In this document: one piece after another, positions 29,807 through 40,454 of the stretch | Layout of the letters: every line of letters starts with the position of its first letter | How positions within the stretch are numbered: the stretch's first letter is position 1 | From: Streptomyces sp. R41 | Lineage (GTDB): Bacteria > Actinomycetota > Actinomycetes > Streptomycetales > Streptomycetaceae | DNA length: 64,000 nucleotides | Assembly: GCF_041053055.1 (NCBI RefSeq) | Contig: NZ_CP163443.1 | Location: 8,043,001 to 8,107,000 of the forward strand | Direction of reading: 5' to 3' | Position numbers and translations under genes: made by a program | The notes under the pieces: generated by a model | The model's input: the letters and a program-made list of their open reading frames with translations, nothing else | What the model was told of the DNA's origin: nothing | The model's database searches: none

Positions 29807-30124
29807 GCGACCACGGTGACCGGGCGGATCCGGGTCGGCAAGGGGCGCGCGAGGACACGTCCGCGAGGCGCGCGCGGAAACGTCCGCGACACGCCCCTGG
29901 CGTGTCCGTGGAATCCCGGGACCTTGCCGCTGACACTGGTGTCGGGCCTGACCGTCGGCGACAGCCGCGAGCCGCCCGGTGGCGGATGCCTGGGCGAGCC
30001 GTTCGCTCAACTCCCGCTGTGGCAGAGTGCGTTGAAGACTTTTGCCGACCGGCTCGACGAGCTGGACCGGCGCGTCGGGACGGGCGAGGACCTGTGTCGG
30101 ATGTGGGCGAGAGGAGCTGAGGGT
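29807..30124. promoter_or_regulatory. Divergent intergenic region
   Basis: About 318 bases between the hydrolase and the flavin oxidoreductase genes. It must hold both promoters. I find no clear operator or RNA element; GAGGAGCTGAGGG at 30112-30124 is the ribosome site for the plus-strand gene. Confidence 0.4.
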
Positions 30125-30979
30125 ATGCGGATCGGAGTGGGACCGCACCGGCTGTGGCCCGGGCGGGAGAGCGAGCTGGACGGGGTCCTGGAGACCGCCC
30201 GGACCGCCGAGCGGCTGGGCTTCGACCACCTCATGGCCGGCAGCCACGTGCTCGCCGGCGACCTCGGGGTGACCCCCGACCCGCTGGTGCTGCTGTCGGC
30301 GATCGCGGGCGCCACGGACCGGATCCGGGTGGTGACCAGCGTCCTGATCCTGCCGCTCTACAACCCCGTCGTGCTCGCCCACCAGGCCGCCACGCTCGAC
30401 CGCCTCTCGCGAGGCCGCTTCACCCTCGGTGTCGGCACCGGCTGGGACACCGCGGAGTTCGCCGCCGTGGGGGCGCCGTTCGGCGGGCGCGGCAAGCGGA
30501 TGGACGAACAGCTCGCCGTCATGCGGGAGTTGTGGGAGGACCGGGCCGACGGGATGCGGCTCGGGGTGCGGCCGCGCACCGCCGGGGGGCCCGAGGTGTG
30601 GATCGGCGGTCAGAGCGACGCGGCTCTGCGCAGGGTGTTGCGGTACGGCGACGGATGGCACGGCTCGGCCGTCGACGCGGCCGGCCTCGCCGACGTGCGC
30701 GAACGGCTCGCCGTGCTCGGCAAGGATGCCGGCCGGGATCCGGACACCCTGACGCTGACGTCGGGTGCGTTGCTGCTGCCGCCGGGATTCTCGCCCGCGG
30801 TCGACCTGCCGTGGCGGCCCCTCGGCGGCGAACGTGCCACCGCCGACAGCGTCCGCCACGAGCTCGCGCTCCTGGAGGAGGCCGGGCTCTCCTCCTGCTC
30901 GCTCTGGCTTCCGGTGGCCACGGAGGCGCTGCCGGATGCGCTGGCGTGGGTGGCGGAGGAGGTGCTGGCGGGGACCTGA
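30125..30979 (+). CDS. LLM-class (luciferase-like) flavin-dependent oxidoreductase
   Basis: A 284-residue TIM-barrel flavoenzyme using reduced F420 or FMN. Family features are TARTAERLGFDHLMAGSHV, VVTSVLILPLYNPVVLAHQ, LSRGRFTLGVGTGWD and the late YGDGWHG motif. It matches the 'TIGR03619-like' F420 subgroup in length, though the cofactor is an inference. Start ATG 30125 has an excellent GAGGAG/GAGGG ribosome site. It is monocistronic and followed by the hairpin-rich repeat element at 31033-31142. Confidence 0.92.
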   Translation: MRIGVGPHRLWPGRESELDGVLETARTAERLGFDHLMAGSHVLAGDLGVTPDPLVLLSAIAGATDRIRVVTSVLILPLYNPVVLAHQAATLDRLSRGRFTLGVGTGWDTAEFAAVGAPFGGRGKRMDEQLAVMRELWEDRADGMRLGVRPRTAGGPEVWIGGQSDAALRRVLRYGDGWHGSAVDAAGLADVRERLAVLGKDAGRDPDTLTLTSGALLLPPGFSPAVDLPWRPLGGERATADSVRHELALLEEAGLSSCSLWLPVATEALPDALAWVAEEVLAGT

Positions 30980-31032
30980 GGGCGAGGGCAAGGCTTTGTC
31001 GCTCCCTCCGCCCCCACCCGGTGGGTGCTTGT

Positions 31033-31142
31033 CGCGCAGTTCCCCGCGCCCCTCTTCAGGGGCGCGGGGAACTGCGCGATCTTTTAGGGGGGTCTGGGGG
31101 CGCAGCCCCCAGGGACGGGACGGGTAGGGGCGGAGGGGGCGA
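31033..31142. repeat. Streptomyces-type dispersed intergenic repeat, copy 2, with two hairpins
   Basis: A perfect 21-bp stem (CGCGCAGTTCCCCGCGCCCCT, 31033-31078 with a CTTC loop) is followed by an 8-bp stem CTGGGGGC/GCCCCCAG (31094-31112) and then CGGGTAGGGGCGGAGGGGGC. The second half is the inverted complement of the element at 12607-12660. It probably ends transcription of the flavin enzyme gene. Confidence 0.82.
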
Positions 31143-33653
<2,511 letters not shown>

Positions 33654-33924
33654 CACTGGTCGGGCCGCCTCGGAAAGTTCCGCGAGGAGCGCCGCGGCGG
33701 CCTCGGTGACCTCGCGGACCTCCGCCGCGAGCGACGCGTCGGCCTCGGCGGCGCGGGCCGGATCCTGGTGTTCCCCGACCATGGGCGCGCCGAGCCGAGT
33801 GCCCCCTCCAGTGCGGCAGCGTGTCGTCCCAGGGCTTGGCCAGTGCGTCGCGCAGAAGCCTCAGCGCGCCTACGGCCGCCGGGAGTTCGCCCGCCTCCCG
33901 CTCCATCCGGGCGAGAGTCGGCAT
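33654..33924 (-). pseudogene. Degraded small helical-protein gene (frameshift in a G-run)
   Basis: From ATG 33924, ten bases after the stop of the amidotransferase-like gene, the frame encodes PTLARMEREAGELPAAVGAL and continues to KPWDDTLPHWRG. It then turns into Arg-rich nonsense, while another frame continues GTRLGAPMVGEHQDP and then a long Ala/Glu helix (AAEVREVTEAAAALLAELSE). Removing one base from the five-G run (plus-strand C5 at 33802-33806) rejoins them. No own stop follows; the frame runs antisense into geoA, so the 3' end also looks lost. The function of the intact protein is not recognised. Confidence 0.6.
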
Positions 33925-33934
33925 GCGCCCGTGG

Positions 33935-34708
33935 TCACACGGGCCGGCCCAAGCGCGCGACGGCCGCGTGCGCGACGGCGGCTCGGGCCAGTGCCCGCAC
34001 GATCGGGTGCGGGCGCGAGCCGTCCCCGGACAGCTCCGGCTGGAAGAGGGTGGCCAGATAGAACGGGTGGCCGGGGAGTTCGGCGATCCGGACGTGTCCG
34101 TCCTCGTCGTGTCCGCTGAAGCGCAGCCCGTGCGCGCGCAGGGTGTCGAGGTGGCGGGAGGGCCCGTACGCGCAGAAGTAGCGCTCGACCGTCCGCTCGA
34201 AGCCGATCACCGACTGGGCGAGCGAGCCGGGCTCGACCGTGACGGTGGCCTCGTGGCCCACAAGTGAACAGGCGAGCGGCTCGATGAGGAAGTCGTCGGC
34301 GTCGGGGTCGTTCTCGGCGTGCGCAACCCCGGTGAGACCGCACACATTGCGGGCGTACTCCAGCAGGGCGTGCTGGAAACCGCCGCAGGTACCGAGGAGC
34401 GGGACGCCGTCCTCGCGGGCGGTGCGGATGGCCGTGAGGACTCCCGCCTCACTGCGGTACGGGCTGCCGGGCAGCACCCACACGGCGTCGAAGCCGCGTA
34501 CCGCCTCCTCGTCCTCGGCGTCCTCGGACGGAATCCAGTAGGCGTCCAGGACGATCCGGTCGCGGGCGGCGAGAGCGTCGAGGAGGAGTGGGACGCGGGT
34601 GTGCGAGACGACGTTCGGGGAGCGGTCGCCGACCAGGGCGATCCGGGCGGTCTGTGCGGTGTGGGCGGAGTGGGCCGTGCGGGCGGTCTGTTCCGCGTTC
34701 GTGGTCAT
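33935..34708 (-). CDS. CTP synthase C-terminal region-related protein (class I glutamine amidotransferase-like)
   Basis: About 257 residues resembling the glutaminase domain of CTP synthase without the synthetase domain: WVLPGSPYRSEAGVLTAIRTA, the nucleophile-like loop GTCGGFQHALLEYA (Cys present), and the HPFYLATLFQPE segment of the PFLG-Q-HPE region in which His of the triad should lie. Such stand-alone proteins are of unknown function. ATG 34708 is favoured because AGGA is 7-8 bases upstream; ATG 34717 is an alternative. It is divergent from the LysR gene, which probably regulates it. Confidence 0.85.
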   Translation of the reverse strand: MTTNAEQTARTAHSAHTAQTARIALVGDRSPNVVSHTRVPLLLDALAARDRIVLDAYWIPSEDAEDEEAVRGFDAVWVLPGSPYRSEAGVLTAIRTAREDGVPLLGTCGGFQHALLEYARNVCGLTGVAHAENDPDADDFLIEPLACSLVGHEATVTVEPGSLAQSVIGFERTVERYFCAYGPSRHLDTLRAHGLRFSGHDEDGHVRIAELPGHPFYLATLFQPELSGDGSRPHPIVRALARAAVAHAAVARLGRPV

Positions 34709-34803
34709 GCCGTTCATCCTGGGCGCGCCTCGTGGTTCACGTCCAACGATGATTTCTGCACTCTCGATAAGCAATGCTGATGACGTGCGCGATCCTGGAG
34801 GGC

Positions 34804-35670
34804 ATGGATCCGCATCTCCTGCGTACGTACGTCACCGTGGCCCGGTTCGCGTCCTTCTCGGAGGCCGCGCGCGAGCTCGGCTACACCCAGTCCGCGGTCT
34901 CCCAGCACATCGCCGCGCTGGAGCAGGACCTCGGCGCGCCCCTGCTCACCCGGCGTCCGGTCGCGCCCACCGCCGCGGGCGAGCGACTGCTCGAACACGC
35001 GGGACCGCTGCTGCTGCGCCTGGACGCGGCCCGCGCAGACGTCGCCCGGATGGCGGCCGCGCCCGAGCACGGGCTGACCCTCGCCGCCGCACCGACCGCG
35101 CTCGGTCCGCGCCCCCTCGCGGCGCTCCCCGCCGCCGGCGTGACCCTGCGCGTACTGGCCCGCGACGACATCCCCGAGGCGGTCGCCACCGGCACCGCGG
35201 ACCTGGGTCTCGTTGACGGGCTGGCCGCGCCGAGCGACCCCCTCCGGCTGCCCGACGTGGCGCCGCTGACCACGCACGGCGTGGGCGAGGAGCCGGTCTG
35301 CGTCCTGCTGCCCGCATCACATCCGCTCGCCCGGCGCACGGGGCTGCGCCTCGGCGACCTCGTCGACGCCCGCTGGCTGGACGCCCCCGGCGCGGGCCTG
35401 CCGCTGGACCACCTCCGTGCCGCGAACGGCAGCGGCGGCTTCCGTCCGGCCCTGCGCTACGAGGGCACCGACATCCGTACCCTCACCGCCCTGGCGGCCG
35501 CGGGACACGGCCTGACCCTGCTGCCGCGCACGGCGGCCACCGGCGTGCCGGGAGCGGTGGCCGTCCCGCTCGTGGCGCCCCGCGTCGTGCACCGTACGGA
35601 GCTGGTGCACGGCGGAACGCTGCGGGGAGCCGCGGCGACAATGGCGGACAAACTTCTCGAACGCGCTTGA
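34804..35670 (+). CDS. LysR-family transcriptional regulator
   Basis: A 288-residue LTTR. The N-terminal winged HTH is classic (MDPHLLRTYVTVARFASFSE, ARELGYTQSAVSQHIAALE), followed by a shortened effector-binding region starting at about residue 85 (LTLAAAPTALGPRPLAALP). ATG 34804 puts the HTH directly at the start; a further ATG at 34774 lacks a ribosome site. As is typical for the family it lies divergent from its probable target, the CTP-synthase-related gene, with the operator expected in 34709-34803. Confidence 0.92.
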   Translation: MDPHLLRTYVTVARFASFSEAARELGYTQSAVSQHIAALEQDLGAPLLTRRPVAPTAAGERLLEHAGPLLLRLDAARADVARMAAAPEHGLTLAAAPTALGPRPLAALPAAGVTLRVLARDDIPEAVATGTADLGLVDGLAAPSDPLRLPDVAPLTTHGVGEEPVCVLLPASHPLARRTGLRLGDLVDARWLDAPGAGLPLDHLRAANGSGGFRPALRYEGTDIRTLTALAAAGHGLTLLPRTAATGVPGAVAVPLVAPRVVHRTELVHGGTLRGAAATMADKLLERA

Positions 35671-35762
35671 CAGTCTCACTCGTTCGTGAATCGTCGCGCG
35701 CCGGGGCGCCGGGTAGAGCAAGAGCCGGAGGCGGTCCGTAGAGCATCTGCCGGAGGCGATCC

Positions 35763-36383
35763 ATGGAACAGACCGCGTTGCGTCCCAAGCCGATGCCCGG
35801 TCAGGAGCCGGGCGGCGGCCGTCCGTCCGGCAGCCCCCGGCGCCCGCACGCCGCGCGGCGGCGCGGCAGGCGGTTGATGAGTCTGCTCTTTGGCCTGTTC
35901 GTCGGGACCGTGCTGGTCCTGTCGGGCGTCGGACTCGGCACCGTGGGCGCCACGGTGATCGGCATGAGCAAGCTGGCGGATCTTCAGAAGCAGGCCGGGG
36001 CGCCGGGGGCCGCGGGGCAACCGGGGCGGACCTCCGGTGTGCCGCAGGCCGGCGGCTCCAAGTCCGCTTCCGGAACGGGGAGTTCGAGCCCTTCGAAGGA
36101 GCCCAAGGAATCTGTGAAGGCCACCCTCGGCGTCGAGGCCGTCGACGCCCCCAAGGGCGCGGGCGCCCTGGTCGTCGGTGTCCACATCCCCGGCCCGGGC
36201 TACACGGCGGGCCTGGTCCGTGGCGACGTCCTGCTGGCCTTCGGCGAGAGCCGGATCGAATCGGCGGCCGACCTCGCGCGCGCGGTCGCGGCCGCGCACC
36301 CCGGGACGACGTTCACCCTGAGGGTGCGGCACGCGAACGGCGGCTACCAGCAACTGTCCACGGTTCCAGGGGTCGTGACGTGA
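35763..36383 (+). CDS. Membrane-anchored PDZ-domain protein
   Basis: A 206-residue protein. A basic cytoplasmic N-terminus (about 1-38) precedes one membrane span (LLFGLFVGTVLVLSGVGLG), a Gly/Ser/Pro-rich linker and a C-terminal PDZ domain (about 120-200: ATLGVEAVDAP, GYTAGLVRGDVLLAFGESRI, HPGTTFTLRVRHANG). No protease domain is attached, so it may dock exported proteins or a protease. A 25-base direct repeat lies just upstream (about 35711 and 35735), each copy bearing a CGGAGGCG ribosome-like word. The second copy serves ATG 35763. Confidence 0.88.
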   Translation: MEQTALRPKPMPGQEPGGGRPSGSPRRPHAARRRGRRLMSLLFGLFVGTVLVLSGVGLGTVGATVIGMSKLADLQKQAGAPGAAGQPGRTSGVPQAGGSKSASGTGSSSPSKEPKESVKATLGVEAVDAPKGAGALVVGVHIPGPGYTAGLVRGDVLLAFGESRIESAADLARAVAAAHPGTTFTLRVRHANGGYQQLSTVPGVVT

Positions 36384-36410
36384 CGTCAGGCGAGACTTGC
36401 AAATGCCCCG

Positions 36411-37163
36411 TCATGCGACCCTGAAGTGGCTGACCAACCGCCCCTCGTCGTCCAGCACATGAAACGCGAATCCAGGAGGAGCGTCCCGGTCCGCGGCCCC
36501 GGCGCCCTCCCAGGGCAGCCGCAGCGTCCAGGTCACACCGGGGCCGACGACGAGCGGCCGGCCGGCGAAGGTGGTGGCCGCGGGCGTGTGCGCGTGGCCG
36601 GTGATGAGCCCGACGACCTCGGGCCTGCGCTCCAACAACGCGGCCAGGGAACGCGGTGGGCGCAGCCGGCAGGCGTCCGGCAGTGGGTGGTGCAGTGCGA
36701 CCGGCGGGTGGTGGAAGGCGAGCAGTGCCGGAAGGTCGCCGTCCAGTTCGTCCAGCGTCGCCTCGATCCAGGCGTATGTCTCCTCGTCGAATTCTCCCTC
36801 GTCCCGGCCCGGAATGCTGGAGTCGCACATCAGCACGGCCGCGTCGTCGAAGACGTGGACGCTGTTGACCGGCCCGTCGGCCGCGGGCTGCCCGAGCAGC
36901 GCCTTGCGGTAGGGCGCGCGGCTGTCGTGGTTGCCCGGGCAGGTCAGTACGGGGAAGGGGGCCTTGGAGTCGTGCAGTCCGAACATGCGGGCCGCCTCCT
37001 CGTACTCCGCCTCCGTGCCGTGGTCCGCGATGTCCCCGGTCACAAGGAGTGCGTCCACTGTTTCGGACAGCCCCCACAGCCGATCGCGCACCCGCTCGGC
37101 GCGCTCCGTGGCCCGCGCCGTCCCGTCCAGATGAAGATCGCTGATGTGCGCCAGTACGAGCAT
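36411..37163 (-). CDS. Calcineurin-like metallophosphoesterase
   Basis: A 250-residue cytosolic phosphodiesterase of the CpdA/Icc-like group. All five metal-site blocks are present: ISDLHLDG (D-x-H), TGDIADHG, CPGNHDSR (GNHD/E), AFHHPP and TGHAHTP. Likely substrates are phosphodiesters such as cyclic nucleotides, not resolvable from sequence. ATG 37163 has GAGGGG six bases upstream; ATG 37169 immediately abuts that site. It ends 27 bases from the convergent PDZ gene. Confidence 0.94.
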   Translation of the reverse strand: MLVLAHISDLHLDGTARATERAERVRDRLWGLSETVDALLVTGDIADHGTEAEYEEAARMFGLHDSKAPFPVLTCPGNHDSRAPYRKALLGQPAADGPVNSVHVFDDAAVLMCDSSIPGRDEGEFDEETYAWIEATLDELDGDLPALLAFHHPPVALHHPLPDACRLRPPRSLAALLERRPEVVGLITGHAHTPAATTFAGRPLVVGPGVTWTLRLPWEGAGAADRDAPPGFAFHVLDDEGRLVSHFRVA

Positions 37164-37182
37164 GCTCATCCCCTCGTCGGCC

Positions 37183-37220
37183 TAATGGAATATGTTCATC
37201 TAAGCATTTGCTTTAATGGC
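37183..37220. promoter_or_regulatory. AT-rich promoter/operator region
   Basis: A markedly AT-rich patch between the phosphoesterase and LysE genes. It contains the short inverted repeat AAGCA-TT-TGCTT (37202-37213) next to GAATATGTTCATC. It probably includes the promoter of the minus-strand gene and a small operator; the regulator is unknown. Confidence 0.45.
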
Positions 37221-37321
37221 GAGGCAACGATCAACCGTTAGGCGGGCGGCCGGAAAGGGACGCGCCGCACGAAACCGGAAAAGGGCTGGCCGCACGGAAG
37301 ACGGCACGTCACGATGACCGC

Positions 37322-37942
37322 ATGCTGAGCACCCTTCTCGCCTTCCTCGGCGCCTGCACTCTGATCGCCGCATCGCCCGGCCCGAGCACCGTGCTGATCA
37401 TCAAGCGGTCGCTGCGCAGCAGGCGATCCGGCTTCCTCACCGTGCTCGGCAACGAGACCGGCGTCTTCATCTGGGGCGTCGTCGCCGCGTTCGGCCTCAC
37501 CGCACTGCTCGCCGCCTCCGAGATGGCGTACGACGTCATGCGGATCGTCGGCGCCGCCGTGCTCGTCGCCTTCGGCGTCCAGACGCTGTGGCAGGCGCAC
37601 CGCTCCAAGGGAGCCGTGGACGGCGGCTGGGAGGATGCGGAGAAGAGCGGCTGGGCCTCCTACCGGGGCGGGCTGCTGCTCAACCTCGCCAACCCGAAGG
37701 CGGCCATCTTCGCGATGTCCTTCCTGCCGCAGTTCGTGCCCGAGGGCGCCCCGCATCTGCCCACCATGGTCGGTCTCGCCGCGCTCTGGGCGGTCTACGA
37801 GGTCGGCTACTACGGCCTGTACGTGTGGTTCGTCGGCCGGATGAAGGCCGTACTGTCCCGGACCGGCGTACGCCGGCGCCTGGAGCAGGTCTCCGGAGGC
37901 GTACTGCTGCTCCTGGGCGCCCGCCTCGCCCTGGAGAGCTGA
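37322..37942 (+). CDS. LysE/RhtB-family amino-acid exporter
   Basis: A 206-residue inner-membrane exporter with about six membrane spans. Family signatures are the early SPGPSTVLIIKRSL (the PGP motif after the first helix), GNETGVFIWGVVAAFG, the GAAVLVAFGVQTLW span and LLLNLANPKAAIFAMSFLPQF. It effluxes an amino acid or related metabolite. ATG 37322 begins right at the first helix. A short Asp/Glu-rich cytoplasmic loop follows the third span, as is usual. The M24 peptidase gene follows 95 bases later. Confidence 0.93.
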   Translation: MLSTLLAFLGACTLIAASPGPSTVLIIKRSLRSRRSGFLTVLGNETGVFIWGVVAAFGLTALLAASEMAYDVMRIVGAAVLVAFGVQTLWQAHRSKGAVDGGWEDAEKSGWASYRGGLLLNLANPKAAIFAMSFLPQFVPEGAPHLPTMVGLAALWAVYEVGYYGLYVWFVGRMKAVLSRTGVRRRLEQVSGGVLLLLGARLALES

Positions 37943-38037
37943 CACGCGGCGTCGGTAACCGGCTCGCGCGCGCCTCACCGGAAGGGCAGGATGCTGCCCG
38001 TAGCCCCCTGGGGAACTCCGGACAGACGGAGGCATGG

Positions 38038-39159
38038 ATGACCGGCACGCCCGCGCCCTTCACCGCCGGTGACTACGAGGCCCGTATGCGGCGCGCGGCC
38101 GAAGCCGCCGCGGACGCCGGCCTCGAAGGCGTCCTGGTGGCGCCAGGGCCTGATCTGGTCTGGCTGACGGGGTATCGGCCGGTGGAGACCGAGCGGCTCA
38201 CTCTGCTGGTGCTGAGGGCCGGACAGGACCCGGTCCTGGTCGTGCCCACTCTGGAGGCGCCCGACGCGGCCAAGGCGATCGGCGCGCCCGCCCTGACTCT
38301 CCGCGACTGGACCGACGGCCAGGACCCGTACGAGGCGACAGCGTCCCTCGTTGCCACCAAGGGGCGCTTCGGAGTCAGCGACAACGCCTGGGCCCTGCAT
38401 CTGCTCGGGCTCCAGAAGCGGCTGCCGGACACGCGCCACGTTGCCCTCACCGAGGCCCTGCCGATGCTGCGGGCCGTCAAGGACGCGGCGGAACTGGAGC
38501 GGTTGGCGGCCGCGGGAGCGGCCGCGGACGCAACGTTCGAGGAGATCCGGAAGGTTCCCTTCGCCGGCCGCAGGGAGGCCGACGTGGCCGCCGACGTCGC
38601 CGATCTGCTGCGCCGGTTCGGCCACTCCCAGGTCGACTTCACGATCGTCGCGTCGGGGCCGAACGGCGCCAACCCGCACCACGAGGCCGAGGACCGCGTC
38701 ATCCAGCGCGGCGACATGGTCGTCCTGGACTTCGGCGGCCTCAAGGACGGCTACGGCTCCGACACCTCCCGCACGGTCCACGTCGGCGAACCGGACGACG
38801 AGGAGCGCAAGGTGCACGACATCGTGCGCGCGGCCCAGGATGCGGGCTTCCGTGCGGTGCGGCCCGGAGTCGCCTGCCAGGACGTCGACCGGGCGGCCCG
38901 CGCGGTCATCACCGAGGCCGGGTACGGCGAGTACTTCATCCACCGCACCGGGCACGGCATCGGCGTCACCACCCATGAACCGCCGTACATGATCGAGGGC
39001 GAACAGCAGCCCCTCGTACCCGGAATGTGCTTCTCCGTGGAGCCCGGCATCTATCTGCCCGGCCGCTTCGGGGTGCGCATCGAGGACATCGTGACGGTGA
39101 CCGAGGACGGCGGACGCCGCCTCAACACCACCTCCCGCGAGCTGGTGATCGTCGACTGA
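38038..39159 (+). CDS. M24-family Xaa-Pro aminopeptidase
   Basis: A 373-residue cytosolic dimetal peptidase. The N-terminal creatinase-like domain (about 10-145) is followed by the pita-bread catalytic domain with ligands Asp in MVVLDFGG, Asp in GSDTSRT, His in HRTGHGIG, Glu in FSVEPGIY and Glu in VRIEDIV. These are the five metal residues expected of prolidase/Xaa-Pro aminopeptidases. ATG 38038 has GGAGG six bases upstream. It is co-directional with LysE and the next phosphotransferase, possibly one transcript. Confidence 0.95.
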   Translation: MTGTPAPFTAGDYEARMRRAAEAAADAGLEGVLVAPGPDLVWLTGYRPVETERLTLLVLRAGQDPVLVVPTLEAPDAAKAIGAPALTLRDWTDGQDPYEATASLVATKGRFGVSDNAWALHLLGLQKRLPDTRHVALTEALPMLRAVKDAAELERLAAAGAAADATFEEIRKVPFAGRREADVAADVADLLRRFGHSQVDFTIVASGPNGANPHHEAEDRVIQRGDMVVLDFGGLKDGYGSDTSRTVHVGEPDDEERKVHDIVRAAQDAGFRAVRPGVACQDVDRAARAVITEAGYGEYFIHRTGHGIGVTTHEPPYMIEGEQQPLVPGMCFSVEPGIYLPGRFGVRIEDIVTVTEDGGRRLNTTSRELVIVD

Positions 39160-39216
39160 CCGACCAGCGGGAGCATCCCCCAAGGCCCCAACGCCCCCAA
39201 CGACAACGGCGCGACC

Positions 39217-40158
39217 ATGACCCAGGCACCGACACCGACCGCGGACACCGTCCGCCGACTGGTCCGTTCGCTGCTCGCCGACGGCGCTGCGGCGGGCGCG
39301 GGACCCGACGTCCGGCCCGTCGCCGAGGGCGGCGAGCACTCCACCTGGTGGGTCGGCACGCGCCATGTGCTCCGGCTCGCCCAGGATCGCGACGACTCCG
39401 TACGCCAGCGTCGCGAACTGCGGCTGCGCGATCTGATCCGCCCGCACATCGGAGTCGCGGTCCCGGTGAGCGTCGCGCACGGCGAATGGGCGAGCGGACT
39501 CAGCTACACCCTGGACACCAGGCTGCCCGGCGCCTGCGGCGAGGAGCAGGCCGTCTCGGCCGTCGGTGAGGCGGACCTGGCGGGACTGCTCACGGGGCTG
39601 CGCGAAGTGCCCGTGCGCCAGGCCGAGACGCTCGGCGTCCCGCGCGCCGCGCCGCGCTCCCTGGAGGCGCTGCGGACGGCCGCCGCGCACGCCGCCGAGG
39701 AACTCGCAGCCGCCGACGAGTTCGACCCCGCCCGCCTGGCCCAGCTCACCGCGCCCGCGGCTGTCCAGCTCGCCGCGCAGCCCGCCGCCGCGATCCTCGT
39801 GCACCACGACCTCAAGGGCGAACACCTCGTGGTCAGCGCCGACGGCCGGGTGCGCGGCGTCCTCGACTGGACCGACGCGGTGATCGGCGACCCCGCCGAG
39901 GACATCGCCGGGCTCGCGATCGCCGTCGGCGCCCCCGCGGCCGTACGCGCCGCCACCCTCGCCGGCTACGGTGCCCGCCCCTGCCTGCGCGGCCTGTGGC
40001 TGGCCCGGTGCGACACCGTGATCCGCCTCGCCGACCGCCTTCAGGGCCGTGCCGACAGCCCCGTCACGCTGCTGGAGACACAATTGCGCCGCGCCTGGGA
40101 GGCGATCCTGCTGGAACGGGTCACCGATCTGCGGGACGGGCTGGACGAGACGCCGTAG
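39217..40158 (+). CDS. Aminoglycoside-phosphotransferase-like kinase (APH family)
   Basis: A 313-residue small-molecule kinase fold. The N-lobe holds VAEGGEHSTWWVG and HVLRLA (lysine of beta-3 replaced by Arg). The catalytic loop is VHHDLKGEHLVVS (HxDxxxxN-like, with His for Asn) and the metal-binding DWTDAVIGDPAEDIAGL follows. The altered catalytic-loop position and the absence of a resistance context mean the substrate is unknown; a metabolic kinase is more likely than antibiotic resistance. It lies 57 bases after the M24 peptidase gene. Confidence 0.88.
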   Translation: MTQAPTPTADTVRRLVRSLLADGAAAGAGPDVRPVAEGGEHSTWWVGTRHVLRLAQDRDDSVRQRRELRLRDLIRPHIGVAVPVSVAHGEWASGLSYTLDTRLPGACGEEQAVSAVGEADLAGLLTGLREVPVRQAETLGVPRAAPRSLEALRTAAAHAAEELAAADEFDPARLAQLTAPAAVQLAAQPAAAILVHHDLKGEHLVVSADGRVRGVLDWTDAVIGDPAEDIAGLAIAVGAPAAVRAATLAGYGARPCLRGLWLARCDTVIRLADRLQGRADSPVTLLETQLRRAWEAILLERVTDLRDGLDETP

Positions 40159-40280
40159 GCGAGGGGGCGCGGACGCGCGGGATGTGTCTCGACTTGTCAT
40201 GTCACGCCTCGTCATGTCACGCCGTGCCGTGCCGCGTCTTGTCCGCCCGGGGCCGGCTCAACGCCACGTCCTGTCGGGAG

Positions 40281-40368
40281 GCGTAAACGCTTACGCAAGC
40301 GTTTAACGCAAGCCTTTGCGTAAACGATTGCGCATACGATTGCGTAAGCGTTTGCGTAAACGCTTATG
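40281..40368. repeat. Low-GC array of 12-bp direct and inverted GCGTAAACG-type repeats
   Basis: Between two convergent genes lies an 88-bp tract near 50% GC, unlike the surrounding ~70%. The right part is four direct 12-bp units (TTGCGTAAACGA, TTGCGCATACGA, TTGCGTAAGCGT, TTGCGTAAACGC). The left part holds inverted copies (TTACGCAAGCGT, TTAACGCAAGCC). Several hairpins can form, for example AAACGCTT-ACGC-AAGCGTTT (40285-40304). A related word CGTAAGCGTTTTCGCG occurs inside treZ at 41181-41196. Confidence 0.85.
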
Positions 40369-40454
40369 CCGAGCGCCGATGCCGACCACCGCACGCCTGT
40401 GTCGGCCCGGACGGCGAGTGCGTCACGCCTGCGGCACCGCCGACAGTGAGCGCC

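Noticed and set aside
39217..40158. Antibiotic-resistance aminoglycoside phosphotransferase
   Set aside because: The fold matches APH, but the catalytic-loop Asn position is replaced by His and there is no biosynthetic or resistance context, so only a generic kinase-like call is justified.
40281..40368. CRISPR array
   Set aside because: Units are 12 bp with no unique spacers and no cas genes in the window.
40316..40400. Frame encoding RKRL-type repeats across the 12-bp array
   Set aside because: The basic peptide is a by-product of 12-bp units being a multiple of three; there is no ribosome site or conserved continuation.
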